Shown: positions 1 through 6,654 of the stretch, in pieces
Layout of the letters: each line of letters opens with the position of its first letter
Numbering within the stretch: position 1 is the first letter of the stretch
Origin: Deltaproteobacteria bacterium
GTDB taxonomy: Bacteria > Myxococcota_A > UBA796 > UBA2385
Length of the DNA: 7,580 bases
NCBI GenBank assembly: GCA_016845285.1
Contig: JAERSX010000901.1
Location: forward strand, 1-7,580
Reading direction: 5' to 3'
Translations under genes and position numbers: made by a program
The notes under the pieces: generated by a model
What the model saw: the letters and a program-made list of their open reading frames with translations, nothing else
Databases searched by the model: none
What the model was told of the DNA's origin: nothing

Positions 1-6
1 GGTCAT
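1..6 (-). CDS. Probable start of next operon gene (only two codons visible)
   Basis: An ATG at 6-4 overlaps the TGA stop of tadD (5-3) in an ATGA arrangement. A Shine-Dalgarno-like GGAG (minus strand, 15-12) lies 5 nt upstream of it. Only Met-Thr can be read before the window ends, so the product cannot be identified. In Tad loci the genes after tadD are often further TPR proteins or the pseudopilin genes tadE, tadF or tadG; that is family knowledge and not visible here. The combination of overlap and ribosome binding site is the only support. Confidence 0.45.
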
Positions 7-776
7 GGGAGCTCCGGATTGGGGGAGGGGTTGCGCAGGCGCGTCAGCGCGGCCTGTGCCTGGGTGTGGTCGGGATCTGCGCTGAGGGCTTCATCATAGG
101 CGTGGCGGGCGGCGCTGGGCTCGCCACGCATCTCGAGACCCACACCCACCTGGAAGTGCGCCTCTGCCGGACCCACGGTGGCGGCGAAGATGCGGAAGGC
201 TTCTTGGTCCCGCCCCGTGGCCACCAGGGCGTACCCGAGGTTGTTGCGGGTGCGGATGCGGGTTCCGTCCAGACGCACGGCTTCTCGGAGCGGCTCGAGG
301 GCCTCGGGTGCCCTCCCGTCGGACATGAGCGCGAAGCCGAGGTTGTTCCAAGCATCGGCATCGAGAGGAGCCAGGCGTGTAGCCTTGCGGAAGTGGGCGA
401 TGGCGGTGGCCGGGTTGCCGCTGTCCATGGCGAGGATGCCGAGCTGTTCGTGCAGATCGGCGTCTCTTGGAGCGCGCTTGATGCCACGCTCGAGCACGTC
501 CTGGGCGTCCTGGTCGAGGCCGACTGCGCGGAGGGCCCGGGCGTGGAGGTTGTCCAATGCTGCGCTCTTTCGGCCTTCTTCTCTGAGTTGTCTGACCAGC
601 TGTAGTGCTGCGGTGGGCTTGCCGGCCTGGAGGAGGGCCTCGCCCATGTCGAGCTGTGTCTCGAAGCGCGCGTCGGGGTCCTTCCAGGCGGGCGTCTCGG
701 TGATGTCGGACGCAGGGACCCGCTTGGCACCCGCACAGGCTGCCAGCAGCACGACCACGGCGAGGCGGCTGCTCAC
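3..776 (-). CDS. tadD: TadD-like TPR lipoprotein of the Tad pilus
   Basis: This 257-residue protein begins with a short lipoprotein signal: Arg4, a hydrophobic run at residues 5-13, then the lipobox LAAC with the acylated cysteine at Cys14. The residue after Cys is Ala, so there is no Asp inner-membrane retention signal. The rest, about residues 38-245, is a string of five to six tetratricopeptide repeats (for example residues 107-139 and 140-172, with the typical WNNLGFAL core), then a short Pro-rich tail. TadD proteins are TPR lipoproteins needed for Tad pilus assembly, probably aiding assembly or stability of the secretin or other envelope parts. The start is GTG at 776-774, overlapping the tadC stop (GTGA), with GAGGGA 8 nt upstream. 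The GTG start is the one that gives a complete lipoprotein signal. Generic TPR proteins look alike, so the TadD name rests mostly on position after tadC plus the lipobox. Confidence 0.88.
   Translation of the reverse strand: MSSRLAVVVLLAACAGAKRVPASDITETPAWKDPDARFETQLDMGEALLQAGKPTAALQLVRQLREEGRKSAALDNLHARALRAVGLDQDAQDVLERGIKRAPRDADLHEQLGILAMDSGNPATAIAHFRKATRLAPLDADAWNNLGFALMSDGRAPEALEPLREAVRLDGTRIRTRNNLGYALVATGRDQEAFRIFAATVGPAEAHFQVGVGLEMRGEPSAARHAYDEALSADPDHTQAQAALTRLRNPSPNPELP
12..15 (-). promoter_or_regulatory. Ribosome binding site for the gene starting at position 6
   Basis: GGAG is read on the minus strand with a 5 nt spacer to the ATG at 6-4. It lies inside the last codons of tadD and supports a coupled downstream start. 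Confidence 0.4.
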
Positions 777-1720
777 TTCGCCTGTCCCTCGAGCATGGGA
801 ATGAGGTTGCGGGCGACGTTGATGACGGCCGGGCCGACGAGGACGAGGAAGATCGTGGGCATGATGAACAGGATCATGGCCACGGTGAGCTTGGGCGAGA
901 TCTTCGCGGCCCGCTCCTCGGCGTTGAGCATGCGCTTGCGCCGAACCAGATCGGCGTGGACGCGGAGGGCGCGGGCCACGCTGGTGCCGAAGCGCTCCGC
1001 CTGCGTCAGGACGTTGACCAGGCTGTTGACCTCGGCCAGGCCCGTACGATCGTCGAGATGGCGCAATGCTTCGAGGCGCGGGACACCGGCTGCCACCTCG
1101 TGGTTCACCGCCTGGAGCTCCTGTGCCAGCTCTGGTGCGGCCGACTCCATCTCCTGGGCCACCCGCCGGAAGGCAGCGTCGAGGCCGAGGCCTGCTTCCA
1201 CGCTACTCACCAGCAGATCGAGGGCGTCCGGGAAGGAGCGCATGAGTGCTTCTTGGCGATTCTGCAGCTTGTTGGTGACCCAGAGGCCGGGCACGTAGTA
1301 GCCAGCGGCCGCCGCGACGAGCACCCAGAACACCATGAAGACCGGCTTCAAGGTGGGCGCGAAGATCACCACGAAGGCGAAGGTGAGCGCCGGGAGTGCC
1401 ACGGCGAACACGGTGCGAAGGGCGGTGAAGGCCTCGAGAGCGGTGCGGTTGCGGTAGCCGGCCTGGAGGAGACGCTGGCGTAGGAGATGGGCTTGGGAGT
1501 CACTCGGGCGGCTCAGAGCCCCGATGTTCGAGGTCACATTGCCCAGCTGCTGGTTCTGCAACAGCAGCTCTGACTCGATGGTCTGGGTACCCGTGATCTC
1601 GGCGACACGGTCTCGCGCGCTTCGTGTGGGGTTGAGGAACATGCGCAGGGCGTAGGCCACCCCGAGCACCGACAGGAAGGTGCCGATGATGATGAGTACG
1701 ACGAGGACGTCCATCTTCAT
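773..1720 (-). CDS. tadC: TadC, inner-membrane platform protein (T2SF domain)
   Basis: This 315-residue membrane protein belongs to the T2SF/GspF family and is the second of the two platform proteins of Tad machines. With TadB it is thought to form the inner-membrane base on which the CpaF ATPase acts to extrude the pilin. Hydrophobic segments are seen at about 5-27, 103-121, 125-145 and 279-298. The cytoplasmic T2SF domain covers about 160-295 and carries the characteristic SFPDALDLLVSSVEAGLGLDAAF (162-184; first part SFPDALDLL, then VSSVEAGLGLDAAF) and the AERFGTSVARALRVHAD stretch (241-257). The length is normal for the family. The start at 1720 is 9 nt after the tadB stop and has TGAGG 7 nt upstream; a second Met two codons in is a less well-placed alternative. 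The stop overlaps the tadD start. GTP/ATP-binding motifs are absent, as expected. Confidence 0.95.
   Translation of the reverse strand: MKMDVLVVLIIIGTFLSVLGVAYALRMFLNPTRSARDRVAEITGTQTIESELLLQNQQLGNVTSNIGALSRPSDSQAHLLRQRLLQAGYRNRTALEAFTALRTVFAVALPALTFAFVVIFAPTLKPVFMVFWVLVAAAAGYYVPGLWVTNKLQNRQEALMRSFPDALDLLVSSVEAGLGLDAAFRRVAQEMESAAPELAQELQAVNHEVAAGVPRLEALRHLDDRTGLAEVNSLVNVLTQAERFGTSVARALRVHADLVRRKRMLNAEERAAKISPKLTVAMILFIMPTIFLVLVGPAVINVARNLIPMLEGQAK
785..790 (-). promoter_or_regulatory. Ribosome binding site for tadD
   Basis: GAGGGA on the minus strand ends 8 nt before the GTG codon at 776-774. It lies inside the 3' end of tadC and supports GTG as the real start, with re-initiation after the overlapping TGA of tadC. 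Confidence 0.5.
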
Positions 1721-1727
1721 GGGTGGG

Positions 1728-1732
1728 CCTCA
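1728..1732 (-). promoter_or_regulatory. Ribosome binding site for tadC, overlapping the tadB stop
   Basis: TGAGG on the minus strand includes the TGA stop of tadB and stands 7 nt before the tadC ATG. Stop codon and Shine-Dalgarno share bases, an arrangement typical of coupled translation. Confidence 0.5.
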
Positions 1733-2677
1733 GACCTCGATGTCGCAGAGCTTGACCATGACGAAGACGCCCACGAAGAACATCATTGTTGCCATGCCGA
1801 GGCCGATGCGTCCCCACGGGTCCAGGACCAGCGGGCTCAGGTAGTCGGGGCGCACCACCATGATGAGCGCTGCCAGGACGAAGGGCAGGCCCCCGAGGAT
1901 GACCGCGCTGATGCGCGCCTCGGCGGTGAGCGCGGCCACCTTCTGCTTGAAGACGCCCCGCTCACGGATGGTGCCGGAGATGTTGTCGAGGATCTCGATG
2001 AGGTTGCCGCCAGTGTCGCGCTGCAAGAGCACCGAGCTCACGAAGATCTTCAGGTCGAAGTTGCGTGGGTTGCGCTCGGAGAGGTTGGACAGGGCCTCGC
2101 GCATGTCACGGCCAAGGTTGTGCTCCTCGTAGACACGCCCGAATTCGGCGGCCACGGGCATGGGCATCTCCTGGGCGCAGAGGCGCATGGCATCGGACAG
2201 TCCGTGCCCAGCTTGGAGTGAGCGGCCCACGAGGTCGAGGGCATCCGGGAGCTGCCTGCTGAGCTCCACTGCACGCTCGGTAGCGCGCGAGCTGAGGAGG
2301 GCGACGGGGAGCAGGCCCACCAGGATGCCCAGACCGGCGACGGGCCCCCGTATGAGGACGCCGAAGATCACGACGCCGGCGAGCCCGAAGATCCCCATGC
2401 GCGTGAAGAGACCGGACAGGTCGTAGGGGTTGCCCGCTTGCTTGATGAGGTTCTCGAGCTCGCGGCCGATGTTGCCGAGGGTGTCGACCAGGGGGTCGGA
2501 GGGGTTGAGCCGCAGCAGGACTGCATCGCCCGTCTCTTGCACGGTGCCCAGTCGCCGGGCGAGCTCCTTGGCCTTGTCCTCCTCTCTCGACTTGTAGCCC
2601 CAGTAGAGGAACGAGCCGGTCGTCATCACGCCCACGAAGACGATGACGGCGACGATGAGAATGATCGGATTGTCCAT
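1730..2677 (-). CDS. tadB: TadB, inner-membrane platform protein (T2SF domain)
   Basis: This 315-residue inner-membrane protein of the T2SF/GspF family is the first of the two Tad platform proteins, pairing with TadC. Hydrophobic segments lie at about 4-27, 95-129 (probably two close helices), 258-275 and 291-310. Between them a cytoplasmic domain (about 139-257) carries the family signature RQLPDALDLVGRSLQAGHGL (141-160) and the second conserved block RDTGGNLIEILDNISGTIRE (220-239). The presence of the RDTGGNL block and the position directly after cpaF distinguish it as TadB and not TadC. The ATG at 2677 follows the cpaF stop by 6 nt. No convincing Shine-Dalgarno is visible in front of it, so translation is probably coupled to cpaF. 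Length and composition are normal for the family. Confidence 0.95.
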   Translation of the reverse strand: MDNPIILIVAVIVFVGVMTTGSFLYWGYKSREEDKAKELARRLGTVQETGDAVLLRLNPSDPLVDTLGNIGRELENLIKQAGNPYDLSGLFTRMGIFGLAGVVIFGVLIRGPVAGLGILVGLLPVALLSSRATERAVELSRQLPDALDLVGRSLQAGHGLSDAMRLCAQEMPMPVAAEFGRVYEEHNLGRDMREALSNLSERNPRNFDLKIFVSSVLLQRDTGGNLIEILDNISGTIRERGVFKQKVAALTAEARISAVILGGLPFVLAALIMVVRPDYLSPLVLDPWGRIGLGMATMMFFVGVFVMVKLCDIEV

Positions 2678-2683
2678 GGTCGC

Positions 2684-4024
2684 TCAGACGTCCATGCGGA
2701 AGCGGAAGATCTCGCTGCTCAGGCGGGTGCCACTTCGCTCGAGGCGTGCCATGAACTTGGGGCGGGTGCCGGTGGCCACGAAGGTTCCTCGGACGCGGCC
2801 CTCGTCGTCGATGGTGCGTTGCTTGAAGGTGAAGATGTCCTGAGTGGTGATCACCGAGCCTTCCATGCCGATGATCTCGGTGACCGCTGTGATGCGGCGT
2901 GAGCCGTCGGGCAGGCGATTCAGCTGGATCACGACGTCGACCGCGCGGGCGAGGAGCTCCCGGATGTTCTTGTCGGACAAGTTGGGCATGCCCATGCCGA
3001 TCATGGTCTCGAAGCGTGAGAGCGCATCGCGGGTGCTGTTGGAGTGGATCGTACCCATCGAGCCCTCGTGGCCCGTGTTCATGGCCTGGAGCATGTCGAT
3101 GGCTTCTGCGCCTCGGATCTCACCGAGGATCACGCGGTCGGGCCGCATCCGGAGAGAGTTCTTGACCAGATCGCGGGCAGTGACCTGCCCCTTGCCCTCG
3201 AGGTTGGCGGGCCGGGTCTCGAGCCGCACCACGTGGGGCTGCTGGAGCTGGAGCTCGGCTGCATCCTCGATGGTGACGATGCGCTCCCCCTCGGGGATGA
3301 ACGAGCTCATGACGTTGAGCAGCGTGGTCTTGCCGGAGCCCGTGCCGCCGCTGATGACGATGTTCAGCTTGGCCCGAACGCAGCCTCGCAGCACCTCCAG
3401 CACGGGCCGGGGACAGGAGCCGAAGGCGACGAGGTCCTCGTGGGTGATGGGCACCGTGCCGAAGCGGCGGATCGAGACAGCCGCGCCGTCGAGGGCCAGC
3501 GGCGGGATGATGGCGTTGAAGCGGCTTCCGTCGGGGAGGCGCGCGTCGACCATGGGGTTGGTCTCGTCGATTCGTCGACCCACGGCGCTGACGATGCGAT
3601 CGATGATCTGGAGCAGGTGCTCTTCGCCGTTGAATTTGACGTCCACCTGCTGGAGTCGACCCTTCTTCTCCACGTAGACGGTGTTGTAGCCGTTGATGAG
3701 GATGTCGGAGATCTCGGCATCCCGGAGCAGAGGCTCCAGCGGTCCCAGGCCCAGGATGTCGTCGAGGATCTCGTCGACCAGTCGCTCCCGCTCCAGTCGG
3801 TTCAGCGGCAGAGCCCGTGCCTCGACGGTCTCTGTGAGTGTCTTGCGGAGGCGCCTCTTGAGCTCCTCTCGCGGCATCTTGTTGACCTGCTCGAAGTCGA
3901 GAGACTCGATCACCTCGTTGTGCAGGGTCTTCTTGATGCGCTCGAATTCGGCGGAGTCTGTCTGTCCCGGCGCACGGTAGCGCTGCTGGGCTCCTCGCAC
4001 GCGGTCGATCAAGCGGGAAGACAT
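2684..4024 (-). CDS. cpaF: CpaF/TadA, Tad pilus assembly ATPase
   Basis: This 446-residue protein is a member of the GspE/VirB11 secretion ATPase superfamily, CpaF/TadA branch. It hydrolyses ATP as a cytoplasmic hexamer docked on TadB/TadC and powers pilus assembly. The N-terminal part (about 1-215) contains the helical all-alpha domain and the CpaF-type block LGPLEPLLRDAEISDILING (93-112). The ATPase core shows Walker A GGTGSGKTT (226-234, Lys232), the Asp box TIEDAAELQL (251-260, Glu253/Asp254), Walker B VILGEIRGAEA (298-308, Glu302) and the His box TGHEGSMGTIHSNS (317-330, His319 and His327). The C-terminal block EIIGMEGSVITTQDIFTF (383-400) is typical of CpaF. All catalytic residues are present, so the enzyme should be active. 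The start has GAGGTG 5 nt upstream and follows cpaE by 35 nt, the largest gap in the window. Confidence 0.97.
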   Translation of the reverse strand: MSSRLIDRVRGAQQRYRAPGQTDSAEFERIKKTLHNEVIESLDFEQVNKMPREELKRRLRKTLTETVEARALPLNRLERERLVDEILDDILGLGPLEPLLRDAEISDILINGYNTVYVEKKGRLQQVDVKFNGEEHLLQIIDRIVSAVGRRIDETNPMVDARLPDGSRFNAIIPPLALDGAAVSIRRFGTVPITHEDLVAFGSCPRPVLEVLRGCVRAKLNIVISGGTGSGKTTLLNVMSSFIPEGERIVTIEDAAELQLQQPHVVRLETRPANLEGKGQVTARDLVKNSLRMRPDRVILGEIRGAEAIDMLQAMNTGHEGSMGTIHSNSTRDALSRFETMIGMGMPNLSDKNIRELLARAVDVVIQLNRLPDGSRRITAVTEIIGMEGSVITTQDIFTFKQRTIDDEGRVRGTFVATGTRPKFMARLERSGTRLSSEIFRFRMDV

Positions 4025-4029
4025 GACGT

Positions 4030-4035
4030 CACCTC
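4030..4035 (-). promoter_or_regulatory. Strong ribosome binding site for cpaF
   Basis: GAGGTG on the minus strand lies 5 nt before the cpaF ATG, inside the 35 nt cpaE-cpaF gap. It is the clearest Shine-Dalgarno in the window and suggests cpaF can be initiated independently of cpaE. Confidence 0.6.
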
Positions 4036-4059
4036 GAAGTTGGCAGCTCGTGCCTCAAG

Positions 4060-5238
4060 CTATCCGAACAGGCCCCAGAATCGCTTGCCGCCCGAGCTGA
4101 CCTGCACGCGTTCGACCCGCTCCGTCACCAGCGAGACGGCCTCGCTGATGTCTTGGTAGGTCTGCGACTTCCGGTCGTAGTCCCGGATGAGCTGTCCCAC
4201 GTTCACCGCCTTGGGCACCGCGATGGGGTCGTTTGCGATGGTCACTGCCACGGGCACACCGAGGTTGGTCTCGATGTCCTTCAGGGAGATCCCGGCGTTC
4301 TTGTCCCAACGATTGACCACGAGACGCACCGCAGCCCGATCGACACCGATGCGATCGAGCAGCTGGAGACGGCGCCAGGCGTTCTTGACCGAGGGGACGT
4401 CGGGGTTGCAGACCAGCAGGATGAGGTCCGCGACCGTGGATGCGGTGATGGTGGCCTCGTCGAGGCCGCATCCGCAGTCGACGATGACGTATTGGTAGGC
4501 GTCGGCCGCAGCGGTGAGAACGCGGAGCACGTCGTCGCCGCGGACCTCTTCGAAGTCCATGAGCTCAGTGGGCTGAGCCAGGACGTGGATCTTGCTGCGA
4601 TGGACCGCCACCGAGCCCGAGAGCATGCGCTCGTCGAGTCGGTTGAGGTTGCGCATGATGTCCTGGAGGTTGCTCGATGGGCGCAGGTCCAGGAAGCTCG
4701 CCACGTCGCCCATGGAGAAGTCGAAGTCGGCCACGCAGACCCGCTGGACCGGTGAGAGCTCGGCCGCCAGGTTGATGGCCAGCAGCGTGACGCCGCTACC
4801 GCCCTTGCTGCCGATGATGGCGATGACCTCGCCCTGGTCCTCGTCGGCCTCGCTGGCGTAGGCCGACTCGTGCACCGCCTGCCGAAGCAGCGCGCCGTCC
4901 TCGGGCAGGACGACGTACTCGCGGTAGCCCGCCCGCATGGCGGACCGGATGCGCTCGGGATCGGTCCGCTCGCTGATCGCCACCAGCTGGATGTGGGACA
5001 TGTCCTGGGTGAGGACCGTGCCCAAGCGGACGGCCTCGTCGAAGTCGGCGTCGAAGCCCATCACCACCACGTGAGGGCGGGTGGTGCTGACCACCGAGAC
5101 CGCCTCGTGGTACGGCGTGGAGTGGGTGGGCAGGACCGCTTCGGTGCCCAGGCACTCGCGGATCAAGCCCATGCCCCGCTCGTCGACACCGATGACGACG
5201 ACAGAGGCGGCACCGGAGGTGAAGCTGCGCTTGCGCAT
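4060..5238 (-). CDS. cpaE: CpaE/TadZ, receiver-like plus ParA/MinD-type localisation ATPase
   Basis: This 392-residue protein has two domains. Residues about 11-125 resemble a response-regulator receiver fold (VVVIGVDE strand, HVVVMGFDAD at 56-65, AGYREYVVLPED at 103-114), but the conserved Lys before the final Pro is replaced by Leu111, so phosphotransfer chemistry is doubtful. Residues about 137-375 are a ParA/MinD-like domain: deviant Walker A GSKGGSGVT (143-151), the ADFDFSMGD switch block (170-178) and the Walker B strand YVIVDCG (250-256). Lys145, the signature lysine of deviant Walker A ATPases, is kept, while the usual phosphate-loop Lys is Val150. TadZ/CpaE proteins direct the Tad machine to its place in the cell, often a pole, and variation in this loop is known in the family. 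The start is 2 nt after the cpaC stop, with no clear Shine-Dalgarno, so coupling to cpaC is likely. The C-terminus is short and ends FWGLFG. Confidence 0.93.
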   Translation of the reverse strand: MRKRSFTSGAASVVVIGVDERGMGLIRECLGTEAVLPTHSTPYHEAVSVVSTTRPHVVVMGFDADFDEAVRLGTVLTQDMSHIQLVAISERTDPERIRSAMRAGYREYVVLPEDGALLRQAVHESAYASEADEDQGEVIAIIGSKGGSGVTLLAINLAAELSPVQRVCVADFDFSMGDVASFLDLRPSSNLQDIMRNLNRLDERMLSGSVAVHRSKIHVLAQPTELMDFEEVRGDDVLRVLTAAADAYQYVIVDCGCGLDEATITASTVADLILLVCNPDVPSVKNAWRRLQLLDRIGVDRAAVRLVVNRWDKNAGISLKDIETNLGVPVAVTIANDPIAVPKAVNVGQLIRDYDRKSQTYQDISEAVSLVTERVERVQVSSGGKRFWGLFG

Positions 5239-5240
5239 GT

Positions 5241-6632
5241 TCAGCGAACCAGGCCGATGGGTCCCGTCGACTGTTCGGAGCGCGAGCCCACGCGATGATC
5301 GAGGCCGAGCAGGAAGAGCTCGAAGTCGTTGGGGTTGTTGTCCTCGGACGAGCCCGGGGGGGCCGGGACCTCATCTGGGGCCATGGGGCGGACCAGACGC
5401 GGCGTCACGAAGATCATGAGCTCGGTCTCGCTCCGGTCGTGCTGCACGTAGCGGAAGGCCGCTCCGAGGATCGGGATGTCGCCGAGGATGGGAATGCGAG
5501 CGTGGTTGGACTGCACGCTGTCGTAGAGCATGCCGGCCATGGCGAAGGTCATGCCGCTCTCGATGCGGAGATGAGACTGACTCTTCCGGGCGACGAAGGC
5601 GGGGATCTCGATGCCTGTCAGGGACAGACCGTTGCTGGTGTCGATGTCGCTCACCTCGACGTACACGCGCATGTCCACCACCTCGGAGCCCAGCACGGTG
5701 GGCACGAAGACCAGCTTGACGCCGTACTCCTTGAACTCGATGGTGATGCGGTTGCCGTTCTGGGCGACGGGAATGGGCAGCTCGCCGCCTGCGAGGAACT
5801 CTGCCTGCTGGCCAGACAGGGCCACCAAGGTGGGGCGTGCGAGCACCTTGCTGATGTTGCTCTGCTCGAGCACGGCCAGGATGGCGCCGAGGCTCCGCTC
5901 GGTGGTGCCGTTGTTGAAGTTGACATTGCCGAGCAGGTTGAAGGTACCTGCGGCGGCGTCGGGGACCAGGCCGTTGTTGATGTTGTCGATGTTGGAGCTG
6001 CTCACCAGGTTGGTGAAGATGGAGTTGGGCTGCCAGACGCCGCCCCCCAGATCGCTGTTGCCGAAGAGGAAGTTGAGCCCCATCTCGCGCATGGCCGAGC
6101 GGTTGACCTCGGCGAACAGCACCTCGATCTGGATCTGATGGTCGCCCTGGACGGTCATCAGGTTGACGAACTCCTCATCGTAGACACTCGCCATGCCGGC
6201 GATCTGTTCGAGGGTCTCGACGTCTGCGACAGGTCCCTCCACCACGATTCGTTCGAGCAGGGGGTAGACCAGAGGCGCGTCGGTGCCCACCACCTGGTCG
6301 ATCCGGCGCACGAGATCGCTGAGATCGCGGTGGACGGTGAGCTCGTAGCGAACAGGGTTGTCGGTGTCGCCTCGATACCAGACCCACAGATCGGTGGAGC
6401 CCACCGATAGACCGCGCACCTGGAATTGACCCTCCTCGAGGAGCTTGAGCTGGGCGACGAGGTCGTCGCTGACGAGGATGCGGGCGATGGACCGCTTGCC
6501 CTGGAAGATGAAGGACTGACCGACCTCGACGTCGAGCCACTCGGCTTGCGTCTGGGCGCGCACATCGCCAGGGGCGAGGGCGAGGGCGACCGAAGCCAGG
6601 AGGATCATCAGCTTCTGCACGAACAACTTCAT
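5241..6632 (-). CDS. cpaC: CpaC/RcpA, outer-membrane secretin of the Tad pilus
   Basis: This 463-residue secretin would form the multimeric outer-membrane pore for the pilus. Residues 1-26 are a Sec signal peptide (Lys2 and Lys7, hydrophobic core at 8-20, likely cleavage after VRA26). The mature part starts with the pilus/secretin N-terminal domain (about 31-101), followed by a second periplasmic domain up to about 165. The C-terminal secretin domain (about 165-415) shows SKVLARPTLVALSGQQAEFL (261-280), RIPILGDIPILGAAFR (379-394) and the terminal β-strand block ELMIFVTPRLVRP (404-416). An Asn/Ser/Gly-rich segment (about 190-245) interrupts the early secretin domain. The tail after 416 is acidic and Pro-rich, then hydrophobic (FELFLLGLD). 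An upstream in-frame ATG at 6674 would put 14 residues before the signal peptide and overlap cpaB. The start at 6632 is preferred because it has GGAGAG 8 nt upstream and gives a clean signal peptide. Confidence 0.95.
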   Translation of the reverse strand: MKLFVQKLMILLASVALALAPGDVRAQTQAEWLDVEVGQSFIFQGKRSIARILVSDDLVAQLKLLEEGQFQVRGLSVGSTDLWVWYRGDTDNPVRYELTVHRDLSDLVRRIDQVVGTDAPLVYPLLERIVVEGPVADVETLEQIAGMASVYDEEFVNLMTVQGDHQIQIEVLFAEVNRSAMREMGLNFLFGNSDLGGGVWQPNSIFTNLVSSSNIDNINNGLVPDAAAGTFNLLGNVNFNNGTTERSLGAILAVLEQSNISKVLARPTLVALSGQQAEFLAGGELPIPVAQNGNRITIEFKEYGVKLVFVPTVLGSEVVDMRVYVEVSDIDTSNGLSLTGIEIPAFVARKSQSHLRIESGMTFAMAGMLYDSVQSNHARIPILGDIPILGAAFRYVQHDRSETELMIFVTPRLVRPMAPDEVPAPPGSSEDNNPNDFELFLLGLDHRVGSRSEQSTGPIGLVR

Positions 6633-6640
6633 CAGACCAG

Positions 6641-6646
6641 CTCTCC
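6641..6646 (-). promoter_or_regulatory. Ribosome binding site that decides the cpaC start
   Basis: GGAGAG on the minus strand stands 8 nt before the ATG at 6632-6630. It lies in the 22 nt gap between cpaB and cpaC and favours this ATG over the one at 6674 inside cpaB. Confidence 0.6.
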
Positions 6647-6654
6647 GGGAGAAC

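Noticed and set aside
178..804. Plus-strand open frame opposite tadD
   Set aside because: The Ala/Arg/Ser-rich translation lacks motifs, and the opposite strand encodes a TPR lipoprotein with clear repeats.
2844..3677. Plus-strand open frame of 277 codons opposite cpaF
   Set aside because: The Ser/Arg/Met-rich low-information translation and the overlap with the ATPase core indicate a shadow frame.
4025..4059. The 35 nt cpaE-cpaF gap as an internal promoter or terminator
   Set aside because: It is too short for a full promoter and shows no hairpin followed by a T run. It holds only the cpaF ribosome binding site.
3044..4159. Long plus-strand open frame (371 codons) opposite cpaF and the end of cpaE
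   Set aside because: It is antisense to cpaF, whose motifs are intact, and its translation is rich in Asp, Val, His, Leu and Gly with no domain. High GC removes stop codons from the opposite strand.
5356..5362. Run of seven G within cpaC as a possible phase-variation tract
   Set aside because: The run is short, sits in Pro/Gly codons near the C-terminus after the secretin core, and the reading frame continues normally through it. High GC makes such runs expected.
5295..6410. Long plus-strand open frame (371 codons) opposite cpaC
   Set aside because: Its translation has the same His/Asp/Val/Gly-rich composition typical of antisense frames in GC-rich genes, it shows no recognisable motif, and the minus-strand secretin is clear.
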